Positions 17,221-26,197 are shown, numbered from the stretch's first letter. The stretch: DNA of 64,000 nt from PSRJ01 sp963825305 (GCA_963825305.1 CAWGTA010000009.1:310001-374000), one strand, 5' to 3'. Translations and numbers: made by a program. The notes: generated from the sequence alone by a model not told the origin.

Positions 17221-19566
17221 ATGGACTTTCTTAAGGGCCTGAATGCGCCACAGCGCGAGGCCGTCGCCCACACGGAGGGCCCGCTATTAATTCTGGCGGG
17301 CGCGGGCAGCGGCAAAACAAGGGTGATTACTCACCGCATCGCGCACATTATTACCTCCCGGCACGTGGCGCCGTCAGCCATTCTGGCCGTGACCTTTACC
17401 AACAAGGCCGCGGGCGAGATGCGTGAGCGCGTAGCCGCATTGTTGGAAGAGTACAAGCTTGAGTCGCGGCCCAACGTTTCCACGTTCCACTCCTTTTGCG
17501 TTCGCCTGCTGCGCCGCGACGGCGATCCGCTGGCTGCTATCCGCCCCGGCTTCACGCGACGCTTCAGCATCTACGACGACGAAGAGCAGCTCGCCATCAT
17601 TAAGGCCACCTTCCGCGGACTGGGTCTCGATGAGAAAGATTTCATGCAGTACCGCGCGGTTCTCTCGCGCATCAGCCACGCCAAGAATCGCAACGAGACA
17701 GCAGCGGATCTCTATCGCAAGGCCACAACCCAGGAAATGGAACGCGTGGCCGCGGTGTTCGAGGCTTACGAAGGCGCGCTGCGCACCGCCAACGCACTCG
17801 ATTTCGACGACCTCCTGCTGGAGTCCGTTCGCCTGTTGCGCCACGATACCGCCACCCGCGAAGCCTGGAACCGCCGGCTCAGCTACATTCTGATCGATGA
17901 ATACCAGGACACCAATCGCACCCAGTACGACTTAATGCGCCTGCTTTCGGAGTCGCATCAAAATGTCTGCGTGGTGGGCGACGAAGATCAGTCGATCTAT
18001 AGCTGGCGCGGCGCCGACATCAAGAATATCCTCGATTTCGAACACGACTATCCGGGCGCTACCGTGATCCGCCTCGAGCAGAATTATCGCTCCACCAAGA
18101 ACATTCTCTCCGCGGCCGGCACGGTGGTGGAGAATAACAAGGCGCGCAAGGGCAAGAAGCTCTGGACCGAAGCCGATTCGGGCGAATCGCTCGGCCTCTA
18201 CGCCGGCTTCGACGCCGAGAACGAAGCGCTGTTCATCGCCGACCGGATCGAGAAGCTGCTGGTCTCCCATCCGGATGAACACATCGCGGTGCTGTACCGC
18301 ACCAACTTCCAATCGCGCCAACTGGAAGAGGCGATGCGGCGGTACGGGCGCAAGTACAACATCGTGGGCGGGTTCAGTTTCTACCAGCGTGCCGAAATCA
18401 AAGACACGGTGGCGTATTTGAAGCTGGCCACGTCTCAGTCAGACTCCATCAGCCTGCTGCGCGTGATCAACACGCCCGCGCGCGGTATCGGCCGAACCAC
18501 CGTGGAGCAGATCGAAGGCTACGCGCGCCAGCACAATATCAGCCTGTGGAGCGCCATTGAGCGCATCATCGATGACCATCAGCTCTCCACGCGTTCGCAG
18601 TCGTCGCTGGTTACGTTTCGCAACCTGATCCAGGAACTGGCGCTGATTGCCAGCGGGGAGTCGCTGCCGGACTTAATCCGTTACATCCTCGATCGCACGG
18701 GCTACCGCCGCATGCTCCAGCAGGAAAAGACGCCGGAATCCGAAGCACGCCTGGAGAACCTGGATGAACTGGTGAACGCGGCGGTGGAAGGCGCTGAACG
18801 TGGCGAGACGGTTTGGGATTTTCTGGACCACGCCGCCCTGGTGGCCGAGGCCGATGCGTACGACGAATCGTCGAACGTCACCCTGATGACCCTGCACAAC
18901 GCCAAGGGACTGGAGTTCCCGACTGTGTTCATCGCAGGCATGGAGCAGGGCCTGTTCCCGCACAGCCGGTCGATTAACTCGCCTGAGGCGCTGGAGGAAG
19001 AGCGCCGCTTGTGCTACGTGGGCATGACGCGCGCCCGCAAGCGGCTGTTCCTGACGTGGGCCAAGTATCGCCGCCGTTTCGGTGGTGGTGAGCAGGAGAA
19101 ATCCACGCCGTCCTGGTTCTTGAGCGAGGTGCCGGAGAATCTCATCCACGATCTGAGTCCGCGGGACGAGCCGGGCGAGGTGAATCTGTTCACCGACCGG
19201 TATGACGTGCGCCAGGCCGCACGGCGCAACACCTTCACCGGCAAGACTTACAATTCGCTCGAAAACATTTCGCAGTTCTTCGGCGAGCGCGGCATTCCGT
19301 TCCGGCCACCCCAGCCCGCCGCGCCCCGCATGGCCCCGCCGCAGCTGTCTCGGCCTCCGCTTCCAACCAAGCCTCTGCCCTCAGCTCCATCAGCCTCTCC
19401 TCGCCGGGTCGCCCGCGCGGGAACCACCGTCGAACATCCTAAATATGGAACCGGCACTGTGGTCCGTCGCGAAGGTGATGGCGAGAATGCTAAGATCACT
19501 GTGAACTTTCCTCGTTTCGGGTTGAAGAAACTCGTCGAGAAGTACGCAGGATTGAAAAGAGACTGA
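17221..19566 (+). CDS. pcrA: UvrD/PcrA-family ATP-dependent DNA helicase
   Basis: Superfamily 1A 3'-5' helicase used in repair and in removing proteins from DNA, 781 residues. Motif Q LNAPQREAV, Walker A GAGSGKT, motif II LIDEYQDTN, motif III VGDEDQSIYSWRGAD, motif V TLHNAKGLEFPTVF and motif VI EERRLCYVGMTRARKRL are all seen in order. The C-terminal 60 residues form a Tudor-like tail (GTTVEHPKYGTGTVV onward) as in PcrA. ATG 17221 fits the conserved start MDFLKGLN; a GTG nine codons earlier is less likely. Its stop overlaps the next small gene by one base. Confidence 0.95.
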   Translation: MDFLKGLNAPQREAVAHTEGPLLILAGAGSGKTRVITHRIAHIITSRHVAPSAILAVTFTNKAAGEMRERVAALLEEYKLESRPNVSTFHSFCVRLLRRDGDPLAAIRPGFTRRFSIYDDEEQLAIIKATFRGLGLDEKDFMQYRAVLSRISHAKNRNETAADLYRKATTQEMERVAAVFEAYEGALRTANALDFDDLLLESVRLLRHDTATREAWNRRLSYILIDEYQDTNRTQYDLMRLLSESHQNVCVVGDEDQSIYSWRGADIKNILDFEHDYPGATVIRLEQNYRSTKNILSAAGTVVENNKARKGKKLWTEADSGESLGLYAGFDAENEALFIADRIEKLLVSHPDEHIAVLYRTNFQSRQLEEAMRRYGRKYNIVGGFSFYQRAEIKDTVAYLKLATSQSDSISLLRVINTPARGIGRTTVEQIEGYARQHNISLWSAIERIIDDHQLSTRSQSSLVTFRNLIQELALIASGESLPDLIRYILDRTGYRRMLQQEKTPESEARLENLDELVNAAVEGAERGETVWDFLDHAALVAEADAYDESSNVTLMTLHNAKGLEFPTVFIAGMEQGLFPHSRSINSPEALEEERRLCYVGMTRARKRLFLTWAKYRRRFGGGEQEKSTPSWFLSEVPENLIHDLSPRDEPGEVNLFTDRYDVRQAARRNTFTGKTYNSLENISQFFGERGIPFRPPQPAAPRMAPPQLSRPPLPTKPLPSAPSASPRRVARAGTTVEHPKYGTGTVVRREGDGENAKITVNFPRFGLKKLVEKYAGLKRD

Positions 19567-19724
19567 TGAATACCAAGACCGTCACCGATAAACTGGAACG
19601 TAAGAAGCTGAAGCGCGTTGCGCGCAAGAAGGCCGCTCCCAAGGCTAAGCGCGCGGCCGGCGTGGCCCGCGGCTCGATGAAGAAGAAGATTCGGCACCAG
19701 ACCCAAGGTCAGCGCAAGCGGTAA
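19566..19724 (+). CDS. Small lysine/arginine-rich protein
   Basis: A 52-residue open frame (ATG 19566, stop TAA at 19722-19724) starting in the TGATG overlap with the helicase stop codon, a classic coupling arrangement. Twenty-one of 52 residues are Lys or Arg, with stretches such as LERKKLKRVARKKAAPKAKR and SMKKKIRHQTQGQRKR. The composition resembles histone-like tails or small ribosome-associated proteins, suggesting DNA or RNA binding. No family is recognised. Good coupling and biased composition make it likely real, but expression is unproven. Confidence 0.6.
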   Translation: MNTKTVTDKLERKKLKRVARKKAAPKAKRAAGVARGSMKKKIRHQTQGQRKR

Positions 19725-19736
19725 CCCGGCAGGGCG

Positions 19737-21248
19737 GTGTCAAACGTGAGTGGCGTCACTGGAAGCCTTTTCCGCACGAAAAGCATCGACGCGCTGATCG
19801 CCGCTTGCGAAGACCCCGACAAGAAACTTCGACGCACGCTGGGGCCCTGGAGTCTTACCGCGCTGGGCATCGGTGCGGTCATCGGCTCCGGCATTTTCAC
19901 CCTCACCGGAACCGCCGCGGCCGGCAAGGTCATCGCCGCCAAGTCGATCCTCAATGCGACCGTCATCGATCTGATCCTCTACGGATCGCATGCCGGCTCG
20001 CAGTTGGGAAGGCCCGGCGCGGGGCCGGCCATCACCATCTCATTTCTGCTGGTAGCCGTTGCCTGCGCGTTTGCCGGACTGTGCTATGCGGAGCTGGCCT
20101 CCATGATCCCCGTGGCCGGCAGCGCGTACACCTACTCCTACGCCGTCCTGGGCGAAATCGTGGCGTGGATCATCGGGTGGGACCTGATCCTGGAGTACGC
20201 CGTCTCGAACATGTCGGTGGCGGTGGGATTTTCAGCTTACCTGCAGGATTTGTGCGAGAACCTCTTCGGCTTTCATTTGCCGGATCACTTTGCGTTCCCG
20301 CCCTTCCCTGCCCCCGGCGGCCCGGCCGGCTGGTTCAACGTTCCCGCTTTGATCATCACGCTGCTGGTAACCATGGTGCTGGTGCGCGGTGTTCGCGAAA
20401 GCGCCGAAACCAACACCGTAATGGTTGTGATCAAAATGGCGGCCATCGTCATTTTCTGTCTGGGCGCGGCGCGGGCTATCCGTCCCAGCAACTGGCATCC
20501 GTTTGCACCGCACGGCTTCTCGGGTGTGCTGACGGGCGCGTCCATTGTATTTTTCACATATATCGGTTTCGATTCGGTTTCGACCGCCGCCGAAGAGTGC
20601 AAACGCCCGCAACGCGATCTTCCCATCGGCATCATGGCCACGCTGGTGGTCTGCACCATCCTCTACGGCTCAGTGGCGCTGGTGCTGACCGGCATTGCCA
20701 ACTACCAGACCCTCGGCACAGATTCCCCCGTGGCCGACGCGCTCAAGGCGCTGGGTTACAACCGGCTCCGCCTGATTGTGACGGCGGGCGCACTGATGGG
20801 AATGCTGTCCTCGCTGCTGGTCTATCAGTACGGCCAGGCGCGCATCTGGTTCGCCATGTCACGCGACCGCCTGTTGCCGTCCCTGTTCTCGAAGGTTCAC
20901 CCTCGGTTCCAGACGCCCCACATCAGCACCTGGATCGCAGGTTTTGTAGTCGGCATCCCCGCGGGAATCTGGGATATCGATACCTTCGCGGAGCTCTCGA
21001 ATATCGGAACCCTGTTCGCCTTTGTGTTGGTATCGGGAGCCGTGATCGTACTTCGGAAAAAGCAGCCCGAGCGCCCGCGCTCGTTTCGCGTCCCGTTCGT
21101 GCCGCTGTTTCCCATGATTTCGATTGTGTGCTGCGTGGTGCTGATGATGGGCCTTCCACTGCTGACGTGGGTGCGTTTCTTCGCGTGGTTGTTGGTCGGC
21201 TTCGCGATCTACTTCCCGTATGGGAAAAAGCGCAGCACCCTGGCTTAG
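19737..21248 (+). CDS. APC-family amino-acid permease
   Basis: Inner-membrane transporter of about 503 residues, close to cationic amino-acid transporters. It has about 12 transmembrane helices, with the substrate-binding GIGAVIGSGIFTLTG in helix 1 and the family segments CYAELASMIPVAGSAYTYSY and IVFFTYIGFDSVSTAAEE in helices 3 and 6 (split here). No ATG is present; GTG 19737 or GTG 19746 is the start. It lies 12 bases after the small basic protein gene, so all three genes could share a transcript. Confidence 0.92.
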   Translation: MSNVSGVTGSLFRTKSIDALIAACEDPDKKLRRTLGPWSLTALGIGAVIGSGIFTLTGTAAAGKVIAAKSILNATVIDLILYGSHAGSQLGRPGAGPAITISFLLVAVACAFAGLCYAELASMIPVAGSAYTYSYAVLGEIVAWIIGWDLILEYAVSNMSVAVGFSAYLQDLCENLFGFHLPDHFAFPPFPAPGGPAGWFNVPALIITLLVTMVLVRGVRESAETNTVMVVIKMAAIVIFCLGAARAIRPSNWHPFAPHGFSGVLTGASIVFFTYIGFDSVSTAAEECKRPQRDLPIGIMATLVVCTILYGSVALVLTGIANYQTLGTDSPVADALKALGYNRLRLIVTAGALMGMLSSLLVYQYGQARIWFAMSRDRLLPSLFSKVHPRFQTPHISTWIAGFVVGIPAGIWDIDTFAELSNIGTLFAFVLVSGAVIVLRKKQPERPRSFRVPFVPLFPMISIVCCVVLMMGLPLLTWVRFFAWLLVGFAIYFPYGKKRSTLA

Positions 21249-21258
21249 TAGTTCGTAC

Positions 21259-21280
21259 CACAGGCCTCCCGGCCTGTGTC
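21259..21280. repeat. Palindromic repeat, second copy of the CACAGGCC family
   Basis: Arms CACAGGCC/GGCCTGTG with a TCCC loop, identical to the copy at 4128-4149 including flanking TC. It stands between convergent genes and may terminate transcription. Confidence 0.7.
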
Positions 21281-22121
21281 AGGTGTTGCTCTCGTGGCAG
21301 GGCATGGCCCTGCCCCACAGCCTCTCGCACGCGACCGGGTCCCGAAACTTACAGGGCACGGGTTTTCGTTTGACGAAGAACTGATTCGTCAAACTACCGG
21401 CTTCAGCGCACGTCGCCAACCAGACCGCGGTATCCGCTCCCCGTTCCGCGCTGGTTTGAAAAGGCCGAAGCAACGCCAGCAGGATCCGAAAGCCGGGCGG
21501 GGCGCTCCGCCCCAACTCCGTTTTCATAAACCCTGGACAGAGAGCATTCGCCACCACCGGTTCGCCGCGCAATTGCTCCGCCAACGTCCACGTCAACATC
21601 CGAACCGCCTGTTTGCTGGACTCATATGCTCGCATCCCGTTGTATGGCCGGCGCGTGAATTCCACGTCCTCGAGATCGAGTCCGCCCGCCCACGTTGAAG
21701 ACACATTAACTATGCGGCCACCGCCGCTCGCCCGCAGCGACGGCAGCAGGAGTTGTGTCAGCAGCAGCGGCCCTACGACGTTGGTGGCCCACACGAGTTC
21801 GATTCCGTCCGGGGAAAGCCGCCGGTCGGCCCACCACGCTCCCGCGTTGTTGATCAAGACATCGAGAGCGCTGTGCTCGGACCGCAATCGATCGGCTGCC
21901 TCGCGCACCGATCGCTGGCTAGCGACGTCGAGCGGCAGGATGAAGATACGATCGTTACCTCTATCCGCAATCATCTGCGTGCGGGCCGCCTCCGCGCGCT
22001 CGATGCTGCGGCATCCCATTACTACCGTCGCGCCCATCTTTGCGAGCGCCGCCGCAACGGCCTTGCCGTGACCGGTGTTGGCGCCCGTAACCAGGCAGGT
22101 CTTTCCCTCCATCTCCATCAT
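21279..22121 (-). CDS. SDR-family oxidoreductase
   Basis: NAD(P)-dependent short-chain dehydrogenase/reductase of 280 residues, nearest to retinol-dehydrogenase/WW-domain-oxidoreductase-like SDRs. The cofactor loop TGANTGHG is at about residues 13-20, NNAG near 91-94, the catalytic serine in VNVSST and the YESSK tetrad segment are present. The last dozen residues (LWGRAMPCHESNT) are encoded by a dispersed palindromic repeat and are probably not ancestral. The gene diverges from a marR gene only 21 bases away, which suggests MarR control. Either ATG 22121 or the second ATG may be used. Confidence 0.88.
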   Translation of the reverse strand: MMEMEGKTCLVTGANTGHGKAVAAALAKMGATVVMGCRSIERAEAARTQMIADRGNDRIFILPLDVASQRSVREAADRLRSEHSALDVLINNAGAWWADRRLSPDGIELVWATNVVGPLLLTQLLLPSLRASGGGRIVNVSSTWAGGLDLEDVEFTRRPYNGMRAYESSKQAVRMLTWTLAEQLRGEPVVANALCPGFMKTELGRSAPPGFRILLALLRPFQTSAERGADTAVWLATCAEAGSLTNQFFVKRKPVPCKFRDPVACERLWGRAMPCHESNT

Positions 22122-22132
22122 GAAACACTGTT

Positions 22133-22147
22133 ATCATAAACTATGAT
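22133..22147. promoter_or_regulatory. Candidate MarR operator
   Basis: Perfect inverted repeat ATCATA-AAC-TATGAT in the 21-base gap between the divergent SDR and MarR genes; its right arm covers the MarR ATG. Position and symmetry fit an autoregulatory site, but the arms are only six bases. Confidence 0.5.
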
Positions 22148-22628
22148 TATTCGTCAAGGCGGCCGTGAGAAACAAACTTCGGAAGCTCCAACGGAACCGC
22201 GGACGCTTCTGGCGAGCACGGGCTTTCTGCTAGCCCGCCTGGGCATGGAGTCGCGGAGACGCTTTACGCGCATGATGGCCCAGCACAAGTTGTCCACGCA
22301 TCATTTTGGCCTGCTGGCTGCCCTGGGCGAGCACGGCGTAATTGCGCAGCAGCGGCTAAGTGGGATCGTAGGAGTGGACCCGCGCAACGCCGTACCAATC
22401 ATCGATGAGCTGGAAAAGCGGAAGTTGATTGAGCGCCGAGCCGATTCTCGCGACCGCCGCCGATACGACATAGTCCTCACCTCGACTGGCCGCACGATGA
22501 TGCGTCGTCTCCAGAGCGCCGGGGAGAAACTCGAGCGGGAAATGTTCCAGCCGCTCAGCGACTCTGAACGAGTGAGCCTGCACGGACTGCTGCTGAAACT
22601 CTTCGCGGCGATTGGAGAGGAAACGTGA
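22143..22628 (+). CDS. MarR-family transcriptional regulator
   Basis: A 161-residue winged-helix dimer regulator. The helix-turn-helix and wing are seen in QQRLSGIVGVDPRNAVPIIDELEKR (split) and RADSRDRRRYDIVLTSTGR, the diagnostic MarR wing. It is divergent from an SDR gene with a 21-base spacer containing a palindrome that overlaps its own start codon, so it probably regulates itself and the SDR gene. No ribosome site is obvious, consistent with a leaderless or very short leader transcript. Confidence 0.93.
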   Translation: MIIRQGGREKQTSEAPTEPRTLLASTGFLLARLGMESRRRFTRMMAQHKLSTHHFGLLAALGEHGVIAQQRLSGIVGVDPRNAVPIIDELEKRKLIERRADSRDRRRYDIVLTSTGRTMMRRLQSAGEKLEREMFQPLSDSERVSLHGLLLKLFAAIGEET

Positions 22629-22635
22629 CGGCGGC

Positions 22636-23235
22636 CTATCTGGCTTTGATGACGGCGCCACTGGCGGCGTTCACAAACACGCCATAACCCGACGTCTTGG
22701 AACCCCACATCACATACCACACGGGCACGGAAAATCGCGAGGCGCTGCCGAGCGTGAGCGACGCCCTCTTATCCGGATGCTGCTTGACCCAAACGCCCGC
22801 CTTGCCGAGAGCAGCCTGGTACGCCGCATCGGAGTCGATCGAGAAATCGCCCACGCGGAATGCCTGGCTCTGTGGAGTCGAACCGGTCCAGCGCTGCGCG
22901 GCGCCGGCGGAGACTCCCTTCGGTGTGCTGCCATTGGCCACCACCGAGTATGTGAATGTCCGCGCTTCCTGCCGGCCCGGTGACACGAAAACCGCGGTCC
23001 ACATGCCGAACTTACCGGCATCACTCTTCACTCCGGGAACTTCGCTGCTTCCGAGGCTAAGTACCAGGAGGTCGGGTGCCCATGTGCGCGCCGGTTTGTA
23101 CATCTCCCAAAAGGCGGTCTTGGCTGCCGCGGGCTCTACCTGTGCGCCCGCTGTGGTTTTCGGGGGAATTGTGCCGGCCGCCAGGACAACACCGACGGCC
23201 ACGGCAATGAAAGCGATTGAGACCTTTTTCACCAT
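22636..23235 (-). CDS. Secreted or membrane-anchored protein of unknown function
   Basis: A 199-residue protein with an N-terminal signal or anchor (charged MVKK start, hydrophobic residues 6-21). The mature part contains FWEMYKPARTWAPDLLVLSLGSSEV and VWYVMWGSKTSGYGVFVNAASG (quoted in part), the latter resembling a PepSY-like edge strand. I do not recognise a family with certainty. The start at 23235 is chosen because it begins the signal sequence; the frame is open 65 codons further. Its 3' end lies seven bases from the convergent marR gene. Confidence 0.7.
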   Translation of the reverse strand: MVKKVSIAFIAVAVGVVLAAGTIPPKTTAGAQVEPAAAKTAFWEMYKPARTWAPDLLVLSLGSSEVPGVKSDAGKFGMWTAVFVSPGRQEARTFTYSVVANGSTPKGVSAGAAQRWTGSTPQSQAFRVGDFSIDSDAAYQAALGKAGVWVKQHPDKRASLTLGSASRFSVPVWYVMWGSKTSGYGVFVNAASGAVIKAR

Positions 23236-23283
23236 AACCAACCTGCCTGCACCTATCCTAGCAGTTCGTCCTGCTTTTCGTGG

Positions 23284-23311
23284 GGCAGACCATCGTTGTT
23301 TGTGGTCTGCC
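23284..23311. repeat. 28-bp inverted repeat, copy 1
   Basis: Arms GGCAGACC/GGTCTGCC with a 12-base centre ATCGTTGTTTGT. A second copy in reverse orientation is at 26164-26191 with one difference in the centre. The surrounding 235-base gap (23236-23470) otherwise holds a CACAGGC-type repeat at about 23436-23460 and no gene. Confidence 0.7.
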
Positions 23312-23470
23312 AGCGCGCGCGAAGCGCGCTGTTGCGCCGCTCTGCGGCACCGGCAGACGACGGAAACCGATCGTCCGCCCCACAGAAATAAACTGCGTTC
23401 TGCATCCCGCACTACACTGGCAGTTGGCAAAAATCGGACACAGGCAAGGATGCCCGTGTTTCTTGCTACG

Positions 23471-23989
23471 TTACGGACGGCGCTCGCTGGAGGGCGGCAC
23501 GATGCCTTTCAGCCGCAGATAAGCCACCGCGGTGCCGTACATTTCGTTGTCATGAGCAGTATTGAAGTTCAGCACACCTAACTTAGTCAGCTCGCGGCCG
23601 AACATTTTCACTTTCTGCGCGCCGGTTGCGTCCGTCATCGAGTTGTAAACACCGTCGCAGTAGTCGAACGAGTCTTTAAGCGCAGCCATCAGATCGGCCT
23701 TGGAGGTCTTCGTACCGGCTGTCCCCTGCTTCTGCTCGCCCTTTACCAGACCGCACAACATGACTTGTATGTCGGCGATATGCCCGATGATCTCGCCATA
23801 AGTGCGGACTTCGGGGACGGGCTTGAACGAATAGTTGGCTTCCGGCATCTTGTCGGCCGCCCTCGTGATGGTGTTCTTGATGCCGGTGTAACTCTGCTTG
23901 GCATCGGCGCTGAACGGATTGTCCTGAGCGTTGAGTGCGGCGACTCCGAGGAACGTAGTTAGGAACGTCACAGTGCACAGACGATTCAT
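23471..23989 (-). CDS. Exported DinB-family protein
   Basis: A 172-residue protein with a signal peptide (residues 1-20) followed by a DinB/YfiT-type four-helix bundle. The metal-site histidines appear in EIIGHIADIQ and in NTAHDNEMYGTAVAYLRLKG (end of the bundle). DinB-like proteins are usually cytoplasmic thiol-dependent transferases; export is common for this group in Acidobacteriota. ATG 23989 is preceded by AGGAGAAA seven bases away, which decides the start over the upstream frame. Confidence 0.82.
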   Translation of the reverse strand: MNRLCTVTFLTTFLGVAALNAQDNPFSADAKQSYTGIKNTITRAADKMPEANYSFKPVPEVRTYGEIIGHIADIQVMLCGLVKGEQKQGTAGTKTSKADLMAALKDSFDYCDGVYNSMTDATGAQKVKMFGRELTKLGVLNFNTAHDNEMYGTAVAYLRLKGIVPPSSERRP

Positions 23990-24063
23990 GGGTTTCTCCT
24001 TAGACGAAGCTTGGATTTGGATTGCGAAACCAGAAGTATACACCATGCAGGGGGATAGCCCTG

Positions 24064-24540
24064 CTAACGGTGCCGGACTAACTTCGCGGCCGAGGCCACC
24101 AGCGCGTCCCTAAAACGATTTGTGCCCACGGAGTTGTTTGCGACGTCTTGACTTACGATTTGCATTTGACTGCGAAGAAAATTCTTGGCTTGCGTCTGTG
24201 CCTGGACCTCATTCATGATTTCCTGGAGATCGTTATCCATGTCATTAGTCGCATTCATCAGCACAATAAACGCGAGCTCTTCTATATCCGCGCCCGGGGG
24301 AATGCCGGCCCCACCCTTAAGGGCTGAGGATACGGCAGCGATTGCTCGTGTTTGCAGTTGCAGGACTGAGGAGGAGGGGTTCCGCTGTTCCTGCAAAACC
24401 AACTGCTTTGCAAGTCGAATCAGTGTTTGGTTGATGTTGGGAGTCAGCGTCTTTACAATTCTTGAGTACTGCAATCCCGCCTGGGTGAGACGCGGATCCC
24501 GCGCGGCCAACTTATGCGCAATCGAACCTGGGTCGATCAT
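24064..24540 (-). CDS. Small helical protein of unknown function
   Basis: A 158-residue soluble protein, almost wholly alpha-helical by its pattern, with no signal peptide and no recognised domain. It contains a Gln-rich stretch and the segment NDMDNDLQEIMNEVQAQTQ, which could form a coiled coil. Its ATG overlaps the stop of the upstream carboxypeptidase-regulatory-like gene by four bases, so the two are translationally coupled and may act together, perhaps as an exported protein and its partner. Confidence 0.65.
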   Translation of the reverse strand: MIDPGSIAHKLAARDPRLTQAGLQYSRIVKTLTPNINQTLIRLAKQLVLQEQRNPSSSVLQLQTRAIAAVSSALKGGAGIPPGADIEELAFIVLMNATNDMDNDLQEIMNEVQAQTQAKNFLRSQMQIVSQDVANNSVGTNRFRDALVASAAKLVRHR

Positions 24541-26126
24541 GGTTTGGGCCAGGGTCTCAGCGGCAATTGTACCACCGCGGTAGCGCCTTCCTCGACACTC
24601 ACACTCGCCGCGCTGGCCATCATCTTTTGTAAGAACGCAGCATCGGCAACCGTGCGTTCATCGACGCGATCCACTGCCACCACGTAATATGCGCCAGGTT
24701 GGACGAAGCCCTCGAAGTTCCCGTTCGGCCCGCAAGTAACCGCGTCCATTACGATAGGGCCCTCGGCGACTTGAGGCCACAGCAGAACCGTCGCGCCTTC
24801 ACCCTTCTCCACTGTTCCACGGAGAGAGGTGGTGCTGCGCTGATAGACGACTTTCAGCGGCGGGGATCCGGGCCGCAAGTCCACCACCCGGCCCAGCACG
24901 TCCTGGCCGCCGAGCATCACCGCCCGCGGAGTGTATCCGTTGATCGATGGTCCGCCGCCAATGCGATACCGGCCAGCTTTGACTTGGATATGAGGACCAC
25001 CGACGAACATGACCGGCAGTTGTCCATCCATGCCATAGAGCCCCAGCACGGCAAATCGGCGATCGTTGCCCGGCGGCGCGTCGCCCCAATCGGCCTCGAC
25101 TGGCAGGTCGAACGGCGCGGCCAGCCGGATTTCAACGTGGTCGATATCCTGTCGCTCAACCACTACGTTTTCGCTGCCATCCCGCAGCGTCGGATGGCGG
25201 AGCACGCTGTCCCACTCGCCCTCCAGCTCGGCTCCAACCGACCATTCGCCCGCGCGCACGGCTGGGAACTCAAACGCACCATCCTTGCCCGCAACGGCAT
25301 GGGCTTCGGGAAATCCACCGAATCCTTGCATGACATACTGCACGACGCCGAACAACGAAAACTTTGCCAGGCTGCCGGCGCGCTCTCCGCGAGAAGTGAG
25401 CGCGACTTCGGCTTTCTCCGCCGGCTTGCCGGCTTCATCGAGCACGACGCCACGAATCCGATACACCGCAGCACTGCGGAGTCGAATGTCGTAACCCGAC
25501 AAGTTCGCGCCTGCCTGAATGTTCAGCACTTCGGCTTGCGCCCGATCGAGCGCGGAAGGAAAGTAGGTAGGCAGAACCTCGATCCGGTCTTCTTCGGGAG
25601 ACCTGGTCTCGGAAACCTTGGCCGCGGGCTTAGCCAGCAACGTATACGGACCCGGCGCCAGGTTGTCGAAGGCGAATCTGCCTTCGTCGTCGGTGGACGC
25701 GCTCTTAAAAGCTCCGGCCTCCACTTCCACCTTGGCTGCCGGTTTGCCTTCGCCATCCAGCACGCGGCCGGCGAGGGCGCCGAAGGGAGTCAACGCCACA
25801 TCGAGCCGGATAGCCTCTTGCGCGATACCGACGCGCAGCGCCTGGCGTGGATCGGCAACTTCCGTGACAACATATCCGGTCTTCTCGAACCGGAAGCTAT
25901 ACCGGCCGCTCTTCATGCCGTCGATGCGGAACGCACCCGCGGCATCCGTTGTGGCTACATAGTTGACAGCGTCTTTGGTCCACAGACGCACCTCTACTCC
26001 CGCGATCGCCGCTTGCGTGATGCTGTTGACGGCCCGGCCTTCCACGGCGCCGCGATCCTGAGCCGGCAGTACGCCCAGCGCGCAAGCCACGCCAGCCAAC
26101 AAGCGCAAACTGCAGCACCGGTCCAT
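24537..26126 (-). CDS. Secreted protein with carboxypeptidase-regulatory-like domains
   Basis: A 529-residue exported protein with a signal peptide ending around ALGVLPAQ. Several Ig-like CarboxypepD_reg units follow: GRAVNSITQAAIAGVEVRL at residue 30 on, GRVLDGEGKPAAKVEVEAGAF near 110 (each typical start of a unit), and GVVLDEAGKPAEKAEVALTS near 225. Such units are abundant in acidobacterial secreted and TonB-type proteins and bind or scaffold polymers at the surface. No catalytic domain or C-terminal anchor is seen. It is coupled by a four-base overlap to the helical protein gene downstream. Confidence 0.85.
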   Translation of the reverse strand: MDRCCSLRLLAGVACALGVLPAQDRGAVEGRAVNSITQAAIAGVEVRLWTKDAVNYVATTDAAGAFRIDGMKSGRYSFRFEKTGYVVTEVADPRQALRVGIAQEAIRLDVALTPFGALAGRVLDGEGKPAAKVEVEAGAFKSASTDDEGRFAFDNLAPGPYTLLAKPAAKVSETRSPEEDRIEVLPTYFPSALDRAQAEVLNIQAGANLSGYDIRLRSAAVYRIRGVVLDEAGKPAEKAEVALTSRGERAGSLAKFSLFGVVQYVMQGFGGFPEAHAVAGKDGAFEFPAVRAGEWSVGAELEGEWDSVLRHPTLRDGSENVVVERQDIDHVEIRLAAPFDLPVEADWGDAPPGNDRRFAVLGLYGMDGQLPVMFVGGPHIQVKAGRYRIGGGPSINGYTPRAVMLGGQDVLGRVVDLRPGSPPLKVVYQRSTTSLRGTVEKGEGATVLLWPQVAEGPIVMDAVTCGPNGNFEGFVQPGAYYVVAVDRVDERTVADAAFLQKMMASAASVSVEEGATAVVQLPLRPWPKP

Positions 26127-26163
26127 CGGTGACTATTCTAGCCCGTGCCTGCACTGCGATGCC

Positions 26164-26191
26164 GGCAGACCACGAACAACGATGGTCTGCC
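26164..26191. repeat. 28-bp inverted repeat, copy 2
   Basis: Arms GGCAGACC/GGTCTGCC with centre ACGAACAACGAT, the reverse complement of the copy at 23284-23311 apart from one base. It lies in the 71-base gap between two leftward genes. Confidence 0.7.
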
Positions 26192-26197
26192 CACGAT

